Source: Kingdonia uniflora (lineage: Eukaryota > Streptophyta > Magnoliopsida > Ranunculales > Circaeasteraceae). Taken from it: a DNA stretch of 64,000 bases. Every line of letters begins with the position of its first letter. The stretch's first letter is position 1. A model generated the notes under the pieces. The model did no database searches and was not told where the DNA came from. It saw nothing but the letters and a program-made list of their open reading frames with translations. The DNA lies in NCBI GenBank assembly GCA_014058105.1, contig JACGCM010001659.1:1240001-1304000 (forward strand), given 5' to 3'. Shown here in pieces: positions 19,150 through 30,064 of the stretch. Both the position numbers and the translations under genes were made by a program.

Positions 19150-20386
19150 CCGAGTTAGAAACTATTCGATCAGGTGAACAACATGCGCTTCAATGCAATT
19201 ATGAGTTTTAGGTTGAGTTTGATAGGATTAAAGAGGCAAATGAAGAGAGGGCGAATCAGTATGTCAAAGTTTAGATCCAGCTTGCTAAGGCGAAGGAAAC
19301 TGCGAATGATCTGACCTAGCAGATCGAATGTAAAGATGTTAAACATGTATAACTATAGGGGAGCTCATAAATGCTTAGAATGAAGTAGCGGAGTTAAAGA
19401 GGAGAATAGAATTACTGAGGGTGAAAGTTAAAGAAGCAGATGCCGTGCAATATCGTATAAGAATGTTAGAGGTGGAAGCTAAAGAGTTATGGGACAATAT
19501 GGCCAGTTTGAAGGGTCAAGTAGCTAGGAAGGAAAGTGAACTGCTAAAGGCGTGGGCTGATTTAGCGTGTTCAGAAAGTTTGGTAGAGTAGTTGAGTGAG
19601 GTCATGCAAAGTAAAGATGATGACCTTTGGGTCATCCAAAATCAATGTGACAAACTAAACGAGCGAGTTATAAAGTTGAAGGCGGACTTGGCTAGTTCGC
19701 ATGGGAAGAAGGCCGAGGCTGGAGAGATCTTAAAGAAGAAAAGGAATGACGCCGAGATTGCGACTGCCAAGGGTGATGTAGTTAATAGCTCAGCTCGATT
19801 TAAAGAGCTGGAAGCAGATTTAGTTTGTGTTTGAGCTACCATTAGGAAAGCGAATGAACAATTTAGAGAGAGTGGTAATAGGTTAGAGGCTGCTCTTCAC
19901 AAAGAGATAGAGTTAAATGAAACTATCAGGAGGAAGGATGAGTTAATGAAAAAAATGAGTGCAGGGGGAAATGATGTAAATGTGGTGGAGTTGGGGGCAC
20001 TACGTGGTGAAGTAAAGGAGCTAAGAATGAAAATTTGAGTTGAGCAAGAGAAGGCGACAAAGTTGGCATCAAAGTTAAATGCGGTGATATTGGGATTAGA
20101 GCGGGCGAATTCCCATTACGCGAAGTTGGATAAGCATCATAAGATACTAAAAGCATAATTTGTTGAGATGGCCATGCCGAACCGACACAGAATTTCTATG
20201 AATGAGGCGCATTCGAGGGAAATATTGGCAGTAATTGCCTATTTTATAGAAGAAGTACAGAGGCTTGAGCTCGAAAGGGATACCCTACATTACTGTTTGG
20301 TATTCAAAGGTTGCATCTGTAATGCTAAAATAGACCGAGGGAATTGCCTGAACTCCATGGAGACCGAGCGAGGCCCCATTACTTAA
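19150..20386 (+). pseudogene. aORF3 of Gy1, C-terminal coiled-coil exons, eight C-to-T type stops
   Basis: A very long heptad-rich stretch: 19150-19330 in one frame and 19360-20386 in another, probably separate exons. Stops at 19209, 19272, 19317, 19376 and 19589 (TAG), 19832 and 20036 (TGA) and 20156 (TAA) are each one C-to-T change from Gln or Arg, and the frame is otherwise open to 20386. The C-terminus ILAVIAYFIEEVQRLELERD is shared with Gy3 (MAAVLTFFVSEFKRLEKERD near 59305-59365). The product resembles a filament-like coiled-coil protein; no ATPase or motor domain is visible. Confidence 0.65.
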
Positions 20387-20529
20387 AATAAGTAGAACGA
20401 GGAAGGGATATTGTAACTGCTCGAGCTTCAGAGTTTATGGCTGTATGACCTCCTACGTAGAAGAAAATGCAGTTGACCTCCGAAAGAAAAACCTGCAAAA
20501 GTGACCTGTGTATTTTGTATTATAAACAT

Positions 20530-20760
20530 TTTGAGAGATAAAATCTAGTTTTACCTTTGCTTTATCTTGTGTCTTAGAGATTGTAGAGATCGTTGATTGA
20601 AAACTAGTATTACCTTTATTTTAATCGTTAATATATGTATAGATGGATCAATTGAAAGTTAGTATTACATTTGCCTTAATCTTTGTTATATGTATAGATA
20701 GATCGATTAAAAGTTAGTATTACCTTTGCCTTAATCTATGAGATTTAGTAGAGTCTACAT
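20530..20760. repeat. Tandem repeat (~55-60 bp x 4) behind Gy1 integrase
   Basis: Four units with the core TTAGTATTACCTTTGCCTTA begin near 20546, 20606, 20660 and 20715. It lies between the end of integrase and the end of the antisense cassette, the same place as the unrelated repeats of Gy3 and Gy4. Confidence 0.85.
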
Positions 20761-20889
20761 GTATGTAGAGAGTAATGTGGGAAAAAACTTAAAAAAATTC
20801 ATTCAGTAGAAAAGAATATACACACTATGGGAGATTGAAATCTCACTGTCACAGAACGAGAATAGAGTTATCTATAATGGAGAACTAGG

Positions 20890-22150
20890 AATTTAGCGAT
20901 AATATTGTTTCAATCATCTAGTATTCCAGAGGTTTGAAATTTGGATCCCTTTCTCTGTCATGAGGTAGTATAAACCAATGCCAGTTCAGCCAATGATTAG
21001 GAAAGGGCCCTCTAAATTTTTTGTGAGCTTTCCAGCGTTTAGCTCTTTTCTGCTCTGTGGGATTTTTCTGAGGATGAGATCGTCGATTTGGAACTCATGG
21101 TTTCAAACTCTTCTATTGTACGAGCTGGTTAGCATATGATGATATCGACCCAGGTTGGCAATAGCTCCATCTCTGGTTTCATCTATCCAATTCAAATTGC
21201 AGACTAGTTCGAATTTATTCTCTTCGTCTGTCAGCTTATGATCTTTGACAAGATGGTAGTATTTTGTTGGAATGATGGTTTTAGATCCGTAAACCTGGAG
21301 GAAGGGGGAACAGCCAGTTGATTGTCCTGGTGCAGTATGGTACGCCCATATGACATGAGGAAGTTCTCGTATCCAATTTCCTTTCTTTTGCTATTGAAGC
21401 CTATTCTTGAGTCTATCCATTATTGTTTTGTTGGTGATATCAGCCTGTCTGTTTCCTTTGGGGTAGTATGGATTGGATGGGGAATGAATAATGTTGTGTA
21501 AATTGAGAAAAGACACGACCTTTTCTCTAATAAACAACAGCCCGTTATCGATTCAAATCAGGTGGGGGCATCCAAACCGTGTGATAATATGTTCCCAGAT
21601 AAAAGATATGACCTCTTCTTCTCTAGTTCAACAAAGAGGAACTATTTCTACCTATTTTGTAAAATAATCTGTCACTACGAGTAAGAACCGTTAGTTACCT
21701 GGCATATTGGGAAATTTTCTCATAAGATCGAGCGCCCACCGCTTGAAAGGCCAGAACACCTTGCTTGCATGGAGTTTGAGTGTAGGAGCTCGTATCATGT
21801 ATCCATGTCGTTAACATGTGTCACATCTTCGTGAGTACTCTTTTGCTTTCTTACGCATTCCCGGTCAGAATACTCCTTGTGTAATAGCTCTATTTATAAG
21901 GGACCGACCTGCGGCATGGGAGTCACAAGATCCTTCATGTAAGTCTTTGAGCATTTTATCAGCTTGTTTCTTGGAGAGACACTTTAGATAATGCCATGTT
22001 ACTGATTTTTGATATAAACGGCATTCCTGAACGATATAACGCTTCGAATTTTTTATCAATTATCGACATTCTTTTGGCTTTGCTGGAAGGGGTCCGTCAC
22101 ATTTGTTTTTTGGGTTGAGATAAGCATTAAAAGGTTTCCTTCAATCGTCG
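20890..22150 (-). pseudogene. Integrase of Gy1, broken
   Basis: The zinc-binding N-terminus reads DLHEGSCDSHAAGRSL (His-His part) and YSRRCDTC with a stop where relatives have Gln in CQRH. The core follows with WALDLM (first Asp), IDNG (second Asp) and PYYPKGN before the position of Glu. The C-terminal part has DETRDGAIANLGRY and LEGPFLI. It would insert the cDNA into host DNA. Stops are scattered through it. The C-terminus ends near 20890, followed by tandem repeats. Confidence 0.85.
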
Positions 22151-22159
22151 TCTTCTTCT

Positions 22160-23130
22160 TAATCACCTCCAGTGTTGATAGCATATACTGAGTAGAGACT
22201 AATACTGAGAGTGGACATCACTTCGATTTGGAGGTATCGTGCTTCTATACCCAAGACCTTGGCTAAGTAAGCCAAGGAATCGGTATATATATTCTCTCCT
22301 CGTGGTAAATAGTCGAGAGTAGCTTTCGTGAATCTACTCGTCTTATCAGCAACGAGGGCAACATAATCGATCATTTTTCTATTCTTCTTGTACTATTTGG
22401 AGTAATAGTGGATGATTAGCAAAGAATTTGTATAGACTGAGAGCTCGAGAACGCCAAGCTCAAGTGCTAAATAGAGCCCATGAATCAAATTTTTGTACTT
22501 TGTGACATTATTTAAAGCTTCAAAATCCAAGCAGATTGATTTCTTGATACTGTCGTTTGATGGGGTAATCAGGACGATTCCAATTCCTTACCTTATGGGA
22601 CCTGCTGAGCCATCTGTAAGAAGTCTTCATCCTTTCCTTGTAATTTATTCAGCTCGTTCATCAAATAGTTTGGTAGGTGGATCTTCTGTTATATCGTATG
22701 TGAGGTCAGGGGTCATGCTCCTCCCAATCTGGATCATCGATAGGAAAATTTGCTAAAAAAATTGACAACTGCTTGACTTTTTTCAGAATAACATTGTTCA
22801 AACTTGATATCATGTCCACCCAAACTGATGGACCATTGTTGCACTCACCGTGACTTTTCTTTTTTTGATAAAACTTCCCAGAGTGGGTAGTTTGTCATAA
22901 CCTTGACGGAATGAGCTTGGAAGTAGTGTCTGAGCTTCTGTGAAGTATAAACGAGAGTTAGAAAGAGTCGTTCGATCTTGGAATATCATGTTACAATGGA
23001 GTAAGGGTTTTACTGATAAAATACACCAGCTTTTAACATTTTCGTCCAGTTGAATGAGGACCAAGCTAAGAAAGTTTTTTGTAACGACGAGGTAAATGAT
23101 CAATTCCTCATTGTCTCCTGGGGTGCTCAT
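22160..23130 (-). pseudogene. RNase H region of Gy1, broken
   Basis: Connection and RNase H segment after reverse transcriptase: SPIMSTPGDNEELIIYLVVT at its start, then a duplicated-looking RNase H part with DYLPRGENIYTDSLAYLAKV (the RGENxxADxLAxLA block). Several frameshifts; catalytic residues cannot all be traced. Confidence 0.75.
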
Positions 23131-24060
23131 GATGGGAGACTTTCCAAGATAGGTTTTGAGTTCTTGAAAAACTGCTTCGCATTCTTCTGTCCACTGGATC
23201 TCTTCGTTGGGTTGAACCTTTCCTCGTTTGGTGCATCCTCAGAGTAATAAGAACAACCATCAACATCGATCTGAAAAATTAAGGACGAATCGATTGATAG
23301 CAGTGATCTTGCCAGTGAGCTTTGGGACGTCTTTCTTTGTTTTTGGAGATGGCATGTTGAGGAGAGCTCGAATTTGATATGGATCGGCCTCAATCCCTTT
23401 CTTGTTGATGAGTCCCAGAAACTTGCCAGAGTGTACTCTAAATTGGCATTTGTCTGGGTTGAGCCGCATCCTGTATTAGCGTAAAATGTGGAAGACCGTA
23501 GCGAGATGGGTGATATGGTCCTTTGAATGTAAGCTTTTGCAGAGTAGATCATCGATGTATACTTTAACGATTTTCCCCAAGTATACTCTGAACATTATTT
23601 TCATTAACCTTTGATAAGTTATACCTGCATTATTCAATCCAAAAGGCATGACTTTGTAAAATTATAGTCATCTTTTAGTGATGAAAGTAGTTTTTTCTTG
23701 ATCGTCATCTAAGAAAGGTATTTGATTATATCCTGAAGGAGCATCCATCATAGATAAGAGCTCGTGTCCAGCCGTTGAATCGACAATCTGATAAATGATT
23801 AGAAGAGGAAAACTGTCATTTGGAGTGTGTTTGTTTAGATCTGTGAAATCCCCGTAAACTCGAACCTTCCTATTCTTCTTTGGAACTGTAACTATATTAG
23901 AGATCCAAACCGGGTACTTGGCTTCTCGAATGAACCCGACTTTGATTAATTTATCGATCTCATTGTTGACTTCTTCTCGTAGTTGAGGTGATAGTCTTCT
24001 CTATTTTTGTTTGACTACCGTAGCGTTGTTGTTGATGCTCAATCTGTTACAGGCCTTGGC
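23130..24060 (-). pseudogene. Reverse transcriptase of Gy1, broken
   Basis: Blocks in order: AKYPVWISNIVTVPKKN, DFTDLNKHTPNDSFPL, MDAPSGYNQI, MPFGLNNAGITYQRLM and the catalytic YIDD (23548-23559) in VYIDDLLCKS, then LNPDKCQFRV and MPSPKTKKDVPKLTGK. This is a Tat-type gypsy reverse transcriptase. Only a few stops interrupt it. Confidence 0.92.
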
Positions 24061-24399
24061 TGGGTCGACTCTTGGCAATTAGTTGAAAGTCCAAGCGAAG
24101 ACATCGTTGTTCATTCATAAGAAGTTAACGAGGGCCTCCTTATCATGCTGGACCAGCTTGGTACCAATATAAGTACCTCTTTAAGGTCTATCAATGTCAA
24201 TGTACTTTATAGGTTCTTCTGTAGAAGGCTGATCATTGGTGTGAGCAGTTTTTTGTACTTGCTATGCAGCAAATTTGTCAAACATGTCAAGAATGGCAGA
24301 GATGGCATTTTTGCAAGCTCGTGAAATCTTTTGACTGCCTTTGATTTCATAGATTTCACTGCTGTACTTGAAGCAAAGTGCTTAATGGTACGTAGAAGC

Positions 24400-24800
24400 A
24401 ATTGCTTCCATGTTGTGAATCTAGCAGTGGCCCATAATCCCTAAGTAACAAGATTTGGCATTGATTATGTAGAATATGACATCGATGGTGGCAGGTCTAG
24501 TGGTGATAGGTAGGATGATCTTGCCAACTTATTCTTCCTTAGATCCATTAAAGCGACTGATGTCGATGTTGTTGGAATAACTTGATCAGCCAATCCCATT
24601 TGTTCGATTTGTACTTTGAAAGATAATTTTGATTCCGCTACCAGTATCAATCATCATGGTATGCATTACGAATTTCTTTATCTTCAGTATTATAACTAGA
24701 ACGTCATGATGAGGAAACTTGACGTGACTGATAACATAATCTTTGAATGAAATCATAAGTCATCAATTGCTCGATTCAAAAAGGAGTTTAGCTTCTTTAT
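24400..24800 (-). pseudogene. Aspartic protease of Gy1, broken
   Basis: The catalytic motif appears as MMIDTGSG near 24640-24660 on the minus strand; downstream are PITTRPATIDVIFYIINAKS and YLGIMGHCWIHNM, typical of the region after the Tat protease. Frameshifts separate the parts. Confidence 0.75.
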
Positions 24801-24959
24801 CTTGAGCGGTGAGATCGGAGCACTCCGTTTACCTCCTTCGCTTGAATCTGGTAGAGTTGTTAATTTGATGAATCTCAATCATGTTGATGTGGGACATATG
24901 ATATAAGTGTTTTTCCTTGACTTGATCTTTGACTTGAACTACTTCGGCCTACATCTTAT

Positions 24960-26529
24960 AGCTCCTATTTTGTAACTTTCCAGGTCAAAAATATACTCGT
25001 ACATTCTCCCATCTTTAAAAATGTATTCCAGTAACCTCTATAAAGCATAGCAGTTGTCAGTTTCATGATGATTTACCTTGTGATGCATGCAGTACGGTTT
25101 GCCTTCAATGGGTTCCAGCAGTTGAGATACACGATAGAACTTGTCTTTCGCTAGCACAGGAAAAATTGATGAGATTCGGACATTTACCTTGGGAAGGACT
25201 AACTTGGGTAATAAATTACCTTTCCAAGATTTCCCGGTGTTTGCTTTGGTATGCTTTTGATCACCCTGGTCCTCATTCGGTTTACTGTTGCATTCTGTAT
25301 TTTGACCTTTCGTGGTTTGGACGGATTTAGTAGATTTATGCCTTTCGGTCAACATCCTTTCCAGGTTGGCATACTCATTGACCTTGGTAATCATGTCTTC
25401 TAAGGTCGAGGGTTTGTTCAAGAAGAGATGTTTTTTTGCTTTGTAATCGATCTGTAGTACATTTGTAAACGTAAAAATGTTGTTTTCTGATCAAGATTAT
25501 CAATTTTAAGTGCGAGCTCCAGAAACTTCTTTGCAAAGAACTCGAGCTTTTCTCCTTGAGATTGTTTAAGATAAATAATAGAGTATACATTCTTTTCCTT
25601 ATCTTTATTGTGAGCATGTCTTGATGAAAATCTTTTGTAGTTGGTCGAGCGATGAAATCTTCAGGTAGAGAATAGAACCACCGTAGCAGTTCTCCCTATA
25701 GACTAGTGGTGAATATACGGCATAGAATATAGTTTAGATTTGAATACAATCCCAGAGAATCACAAAATTGTTGAATGTGCTCCTTCGAATCAGTGCCTTT
25801 ATATTTACAAATCTTGGGAGTATGGAAACCTGTTGGTACTTCCATATCAAATAACTTTATGGCAATCATACTTTCTTGCAACTTGGTTAAATCATACTTA
25901 TTGCCTAGTGTTTAAGCTTCAATCAACTCCTTGATAAGTTGATCCATGAGTTCTTGTGTGACATACTAACATGGTTCTTGAGCGACTTAAAGAACTAGTC
26001 GGGGATTATGAGTATCGGTGCCCTCGCTCAAGCATTAACTTTCTGGTATCCAAAGTTGAGGTAATTGTTCCACCTCTTGGCACATGGAAATCTGGGGACC
26101 TCTACTGATATCGGACTGATCTTCTCTTCCTAAATAAATTAAAGCTTATGGTTCATTCTAAAAACCTTTGGAAATGGCTTTGCTAGTTACTCCTTGAGGT
26201 CCTAGTCATTCTCGTGTAGAAACTCGAGAGTTTACTAGAATCTAAGCACGGTTTCTAGCAAGGGGAGCTTGTTGAATATCTTGCAAAGCTTGTAATGCGG
26301 TCTACATCGTTATCATCTATTCTTCATGTCACTTGAATTCTATTTAATGAGCTTGACACTCGCTTTGGAGCACCTATTCGTGGAGCTCGCGGTCGAGGAC
26401 TAACTGACGCTCGAGCTCATTATGTTTCTTTGTTTCGACATAAAGGTTTGCTCTTAATTAAGCGTGCTCATCTAGTTTGACTAAAAGATCGAGCTAGACT
26501 CCAGCTGCTGATCGCTTGGAAGTGACCAT
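24960..26529 (-). pseudogene. Gag of Gy1, broken
   Basis: Begins at the minus-strand ATG at 26529 (MVTSKRSAAGV), also present in Gy2 at 32367. A Glu/Arg-rich coiled-coil segment (ELERQLVLDRELHE) is followed by the core YKGTDSKEHIQQF (25696-25881) and the 127-codon open frame 25038-25421 with Lys-rich sequence ending YCMHHKVNHHETDNCYAL, the Cys/His block that Tat gags carry. Gag would package the RNA in cytoplasmic particles. Many stops. Confidence 0.8.
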
Positions 26530-26608
26530 AATTGTAAATAGATAGTTGAGTAAATGTCTGCCTTAGGATATGGTGGAAAATGTTTTTTTTCCTACAGACG
26601 ACGCCAAA

Positions 26609-27137
26609 TATAATGGCCAAATTTCATAGTAGCTCAAAATATCGCGAAATTAGCTCTTACACCAAATGTACCTATAATAAAAATTTGTATAAAAGAATGA
26701 CACAGGTGATTAGCGTGGAAACCATTTGAAAAGGTAAAAACCACGACCTCTGTTTGAGGATTTAATAACTATAACTTAATTTCTTGAGGCTGATATTTGA
26801 TTACAAGTTTTGATCTCTTGAGCTAGAATATCTAGGTCTTGTAATCTAACAATCTTGGTCCTTTCTCCACTGGAACTCATCATTTTTATAGACCTTACTC
26901 TCAGTTCGATATCGTGTAGAGGCAAGTTCTCCTGAGAATGGGGCAGGTGGCAGTTGAATGTATAACTGCTAGTTTGTGGGAGACATGTGTCTTTGACTTA
27001 TCCATATTTTTTGTAGTGCTCGATACATGTTCATTATTAGTTCATGGTCTAAGTGTCTACTTATTGTATTGGTCACATGTATAATGCACGAGTCTGGTAT
27101 TGAGGTAGTTCAAGTTTGGAATAGATCGAGGGACAAG
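26609..27137 (-). repeat. 5' LTR of Gy1, outer end cut
   Basis: Colinear with 13062-13600 but ends at ...GAGGGACAAG on the plus strand, nine bases short of the expected GGTCCCTACA end; Co5 starts at the next base. The primer site TTTGGCGTCGTCTGTAGG lies inside it at 26590-26608. Confidence 0.88.
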
Positions 27138-27842
27138 TGTTATGGTATGAACTTGAATCTTGTTCGAGGAAGTTCAACGGAGCTCGTGGGATGAGGGAAG
27201 ATCGAAGACGGTCTAAAAAAAGATTTTTGCCAAGTTCTGTTCAAATAAACTATTTGTCTGTTCGAACAGAAGAGGCATGAGAATGATTGTTTGAATAAAC
27301 TTTTCTGTTTATTCGAATAAAAGGTATGTCGTTCGAACGAGATAATAACTCGTTCTAATGAGATTTTGTCTGCTCAAATAGATTCCTTGTCTGTTCGAAC
27401 AAAATACCTCAGAACCTACTTTGTACGAATAGACTGAGAGTCTGTTCGAACAGACTTCGTTAAGTCAGTTTTAGAAGTTCGTTCTGCAGGCGTTGGTATG
27501 TCTCGTGATCCGTACTTTGAGTTCATCTTTATATAATGACTTCCCATGTTTATAAGGGGGTCTTAGGTTATTTTGTTAGCTTATTTTGTTAGCCTATTTT
27601 GTTAGCCTATAGAAACCAAGGGTTTGAGAAACTCCATTAAAGCTTAAGCTTGGAGAGATCGTTGTAACTTGTTTGATTGTCACAGTGGATTGTTCGGGGA
27701 GTGGTTTTTCACCTGTAAGGGCTTTTCACTTCCCTCCTCTAGGTAAATTATTGTGTTTATGCTTTCGCATAATTTTTTATTGGCGTTTCCGTTTATCTTT
27801 CTTGGGCGAGGGATTGGGATTAGCTACCCTGATTCCTAAATA
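27138..27842 (+). repeat. 5' LTR of copia element Co5
   Basis: TGTTATGGTATGAAC at 27138 to ...GATTCCTAAATA at 27842, followed by primer site TGGAATCAGAGTAAGG (27844) of the initiator methionine tRNA type. Between 27230 and 27460 it carries about ten copies of a TCTGTTCGAACAGA-like palindrome. Three TTTTGTTAGCCTATTT-like repeats lie at 27570-27610. Confidence 0.8.
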
Positions 27843-27882
27843 CTGGAATCAGAGTAAGGTTAGGGCTTGTATGATTAGAGCG

Positions 27883-28617
27883 ATGGCCGATATGGAAAAA
27901 TTTGAAATCAATGAATTCAATGGATTGAACTTTAGGATTTGGAAGATGCAAGTAGAGGATTTTCTATATGCAGAGGATTGTGATTTTCTTCAAGGAGGGA
28001 TTTTGACGAAGCCAACCGATATGGATTGTTTAAAATGAGAGCTTCTAGATTGATATGTTCTAGGTAAAGTTCATTCAGCACTCTTAAATTTTATTTCTTC
28101 TAAATTGCCTAAAGTGAGTACCGTGTTAGAGATGATGGACAAGCTACCAAAGATGCTTGAATCAACTTCAAGTGATTTAAATTCTCAGAAGTGTGTTACG
28201 AGTATTTCAAATTCTTGTAAGCGGGTTACTTTCAATGACGTAGTAAAAGTATTTGGTAATGATTGTCGCATAATACCTTTTGGATCTTCATTGTTAATAT
28301 CGGGTGATTACTCAGATGTTGAAGTTAAAGGAAAGAGAGTTTCACATAATTATAATAGAAGCAAAAGGCGCATAAAGGCATGGAATTGCAATCGAGCTGC
28401 ACAAATGTGTTTGTAAAACTAAAAGATGCGTAAAAACTTGTTTCGAATTGAATAACTTAGAATTATTGGGGAAAATTACTGCAGAAGATTTAGAATTTGC
28501 AGGAATTTGGAAATTCGAACTCAGAGAGATCTCTTTTGAAATGTTAACTTTGGGGAAAATAAACTCGAAATGATGAAGGCCGAATTCACTGAGGACGATG
28601 TGGATTGATAATTTCAA
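27883..28617 (+). pseudogene. Copia gag of Co5, broken and truncated
   Basis: MADMEKFEINEFNGLNFRIW is the standard start of a plant copia gag. A TGA at 28036 replaces a conserved Trp; LLD.YVLGKVHSALL continues the UBN2-type fold. A second open part (28105-28416) ends RRIKAWNCNRAAQMC, a decayed zinc knuckle that lost its first Cys and the His. Similarity ends near 28620, where Tat sequence (Gy2) begins. Protease onward is missing. Confidence 0.75.
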
Positions 28618-28704
28618 ATAATTTATAATAAGGATACTATGGTTTGCTATCCTGAAAAAAACATAATATATATTGTGGGGGATTTGAAGTAATCTAGAAA
28701 ATTA

Positions 28705-28712
28705 CATAAATA
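28705..28712 (+). promoter_or_regulatory. TATA-like box before aORF2 of Gy2
   Basis: CATAAATA in TTACATAAATAGGGG, about 40 bases before the ATG at 28749. Confidence 0.45.
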
Positions 28713-28748
28713 GGGGAAATGACTGCAGATAGGAGGAAGGAATAAAAG

Positions 28749-29102
28749 ATGGTGTGGAGTTTATCTGAGAAAATTCATTATATCGTTGAAGGACGATTGG
28801 CGATTAAGATAGCTGAAGTGCGAGAGCTGATCTTTGGTTCGCTAGATTATAATACTGACTTGCCAGTATCTGAGTATCAGTTTGAAGGTTTAGATTGGAT
28901 GGGTAGGGAACTAGAGTTAAGACATTGCTTCTACGAGGAGCTATTCTGGGAAGTGATTGTGGAGCCTTCAGTTCGAAAAGAGGTTGTGAGACTAATTGTT
29001 GAAGAAGAGATCGAGTTTGAAGAAGTGAGGATTACTGGAGGCGAACTGATTAGGTGTGGCTCCCCCATACATCTGGGATGTTTCATCTGTAATTATATGT
29101 AA
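28749..29102 (+). CDS. Antisense aORF2 of Gy2, intact, 117 residues
   Basis: The only uninterrupted cassette gene of the window. MVWSLSEKIHYIVEGRLAIK opens it; the acidic second half (LIVEEEIEFEEVRITGGELI) leads to HLGCFICNYM at the end. It is full length against the copies in Gy1 and Gy3, which each carry one stop. No signal peptide, membrane segment or enzyme motif is visible; the fold is unknown. It lies on the strand opposite to gag in an element that has lost pol. Confidence 0.75.
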   Translation: MVWSLSEKIHYIVEGRLAIKIAEVRELIFGSLDYNTDLPVSEYQFEGLDWMGRELELRHCFYEELFWEVIVEPSVRKEVVRLIVEEEIEFEEVRITGGELIRCGSPIHLGCFICNYM

Positions 29103-29565
29103 GGGAGTAAATTGTATGATGTCGAATAACTATCAAGAAATTGTAATCATAATGAAGTTTGAATCTGTCCCATTTTGTAGCAAATATTATTGTGACTGTC
29201 TTGAATAAAGAATTTAAATTTTTGAAATGTTAGAGCTTTGGAAATGATGTCAGCACTTCTATAAGTAGTAGAAGCCAGAATAGAAAAAAGCAGGTAGCTT
29301 TGATTTTCGTCTCTTATGTTAGGATAAGGAAAGTTTGATTGCGTGCAAGTGTTGAGTCATCATGGGTGTGGAGTGGTTAGTGGGAGATTTATGTAATAGA
29401 GATGAGAATATAATAAACTATAGGGTAGGGGGGCAATGATGGGATGGTGTTCTCACCGAAAAGATACCAAAATTTTGACATTAATTGTGGAAGGGATGCC
29501 TCGATTTCAAAACTTAGGGCAGCTCGTGCGAGACCCAATAACCGCCAGTAGTTAGAGAGAAAAAC

Positions 29566-29573
29566 TATAAATA
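29566..29573 (+). promoter_or_regulatory. TATA box and conserved promoter of aORF3 (Gy2)
   Basis: TATAAATA preceded by CCCAATAACCGCCAGTAG and AGAGAGAAAAAC, nearly identical to 16040-16082 in Gy1. Confidence 0.6.
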
Positions 29574-30064
29574 ATGCTTCATCTTCTTTATTGAAATGTT
29601 TATCAACTTCAAAAATATTGAACAACATAGAGAGAGGAAAGATAAAAACTAGCAGAGATTCTTGTGAGAGATTAGACCAGAGTGGCCAACAATCAAGGTG
29701 AGAGAAGGTTGCGGAGACTGAGTCACGAAAGTGGTTGTATAGCAGCGTTATGAACGAAAGATATGGTACTGCTTCATTTTTTTTTCAGACGTTGAAGGTC
29801 AGTAGATGTTTTTGTGATATTATTGATGTGTATTTTTTGAAAGATTTTTGTGGTTTTCAAATTTTGAAAAATTATTATTTATAGTAACCTATAAAAATCG
29901 GTTTGATAAATGTGTATAAAAGAGATGCGAATAAATATGTATGATGTATGTGTAGAAGATAATGATAGAATACCTAGACCATATGTAGGTCGAGTGTGAG
30001 GATTATTTGGGTAGAGTCATACCTCATCTTTAGAGCCGTAGTTGATATAAAGTCTTCACCAATT

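Larger units (their letters stand above)
13062..27137 (-). mobile_element. Tat-lineage Ty3/gypsy element Gy1
   Basis: About 14 kb on the minus strand: 5' LTR 27137-26609, gag, protease, reverse transcriptase, RNase H, integrase, a 3' spacer with tandem repeats, then about 6.5 kb with genes on the opposite (plus) strand, polypurine tract and 3' LTR 13600-13062. The order protease-RT-RNase H-integrase is that of Ty3/gypsy; great length, a long gag and the extra region behind integrase indicate the Tat lineage. The 5' LTR lacks its last nine bases, where copia element Co5 begins. Confidence 0.9.

Noticed and set aside
23127..23552. 141-codon minus-strand frame within pol
   Set aside because: It is a shifted reading of the Gy1 reverse transcriptase; the real frame in this interval has the YIDD and MPSPKTK blocks.
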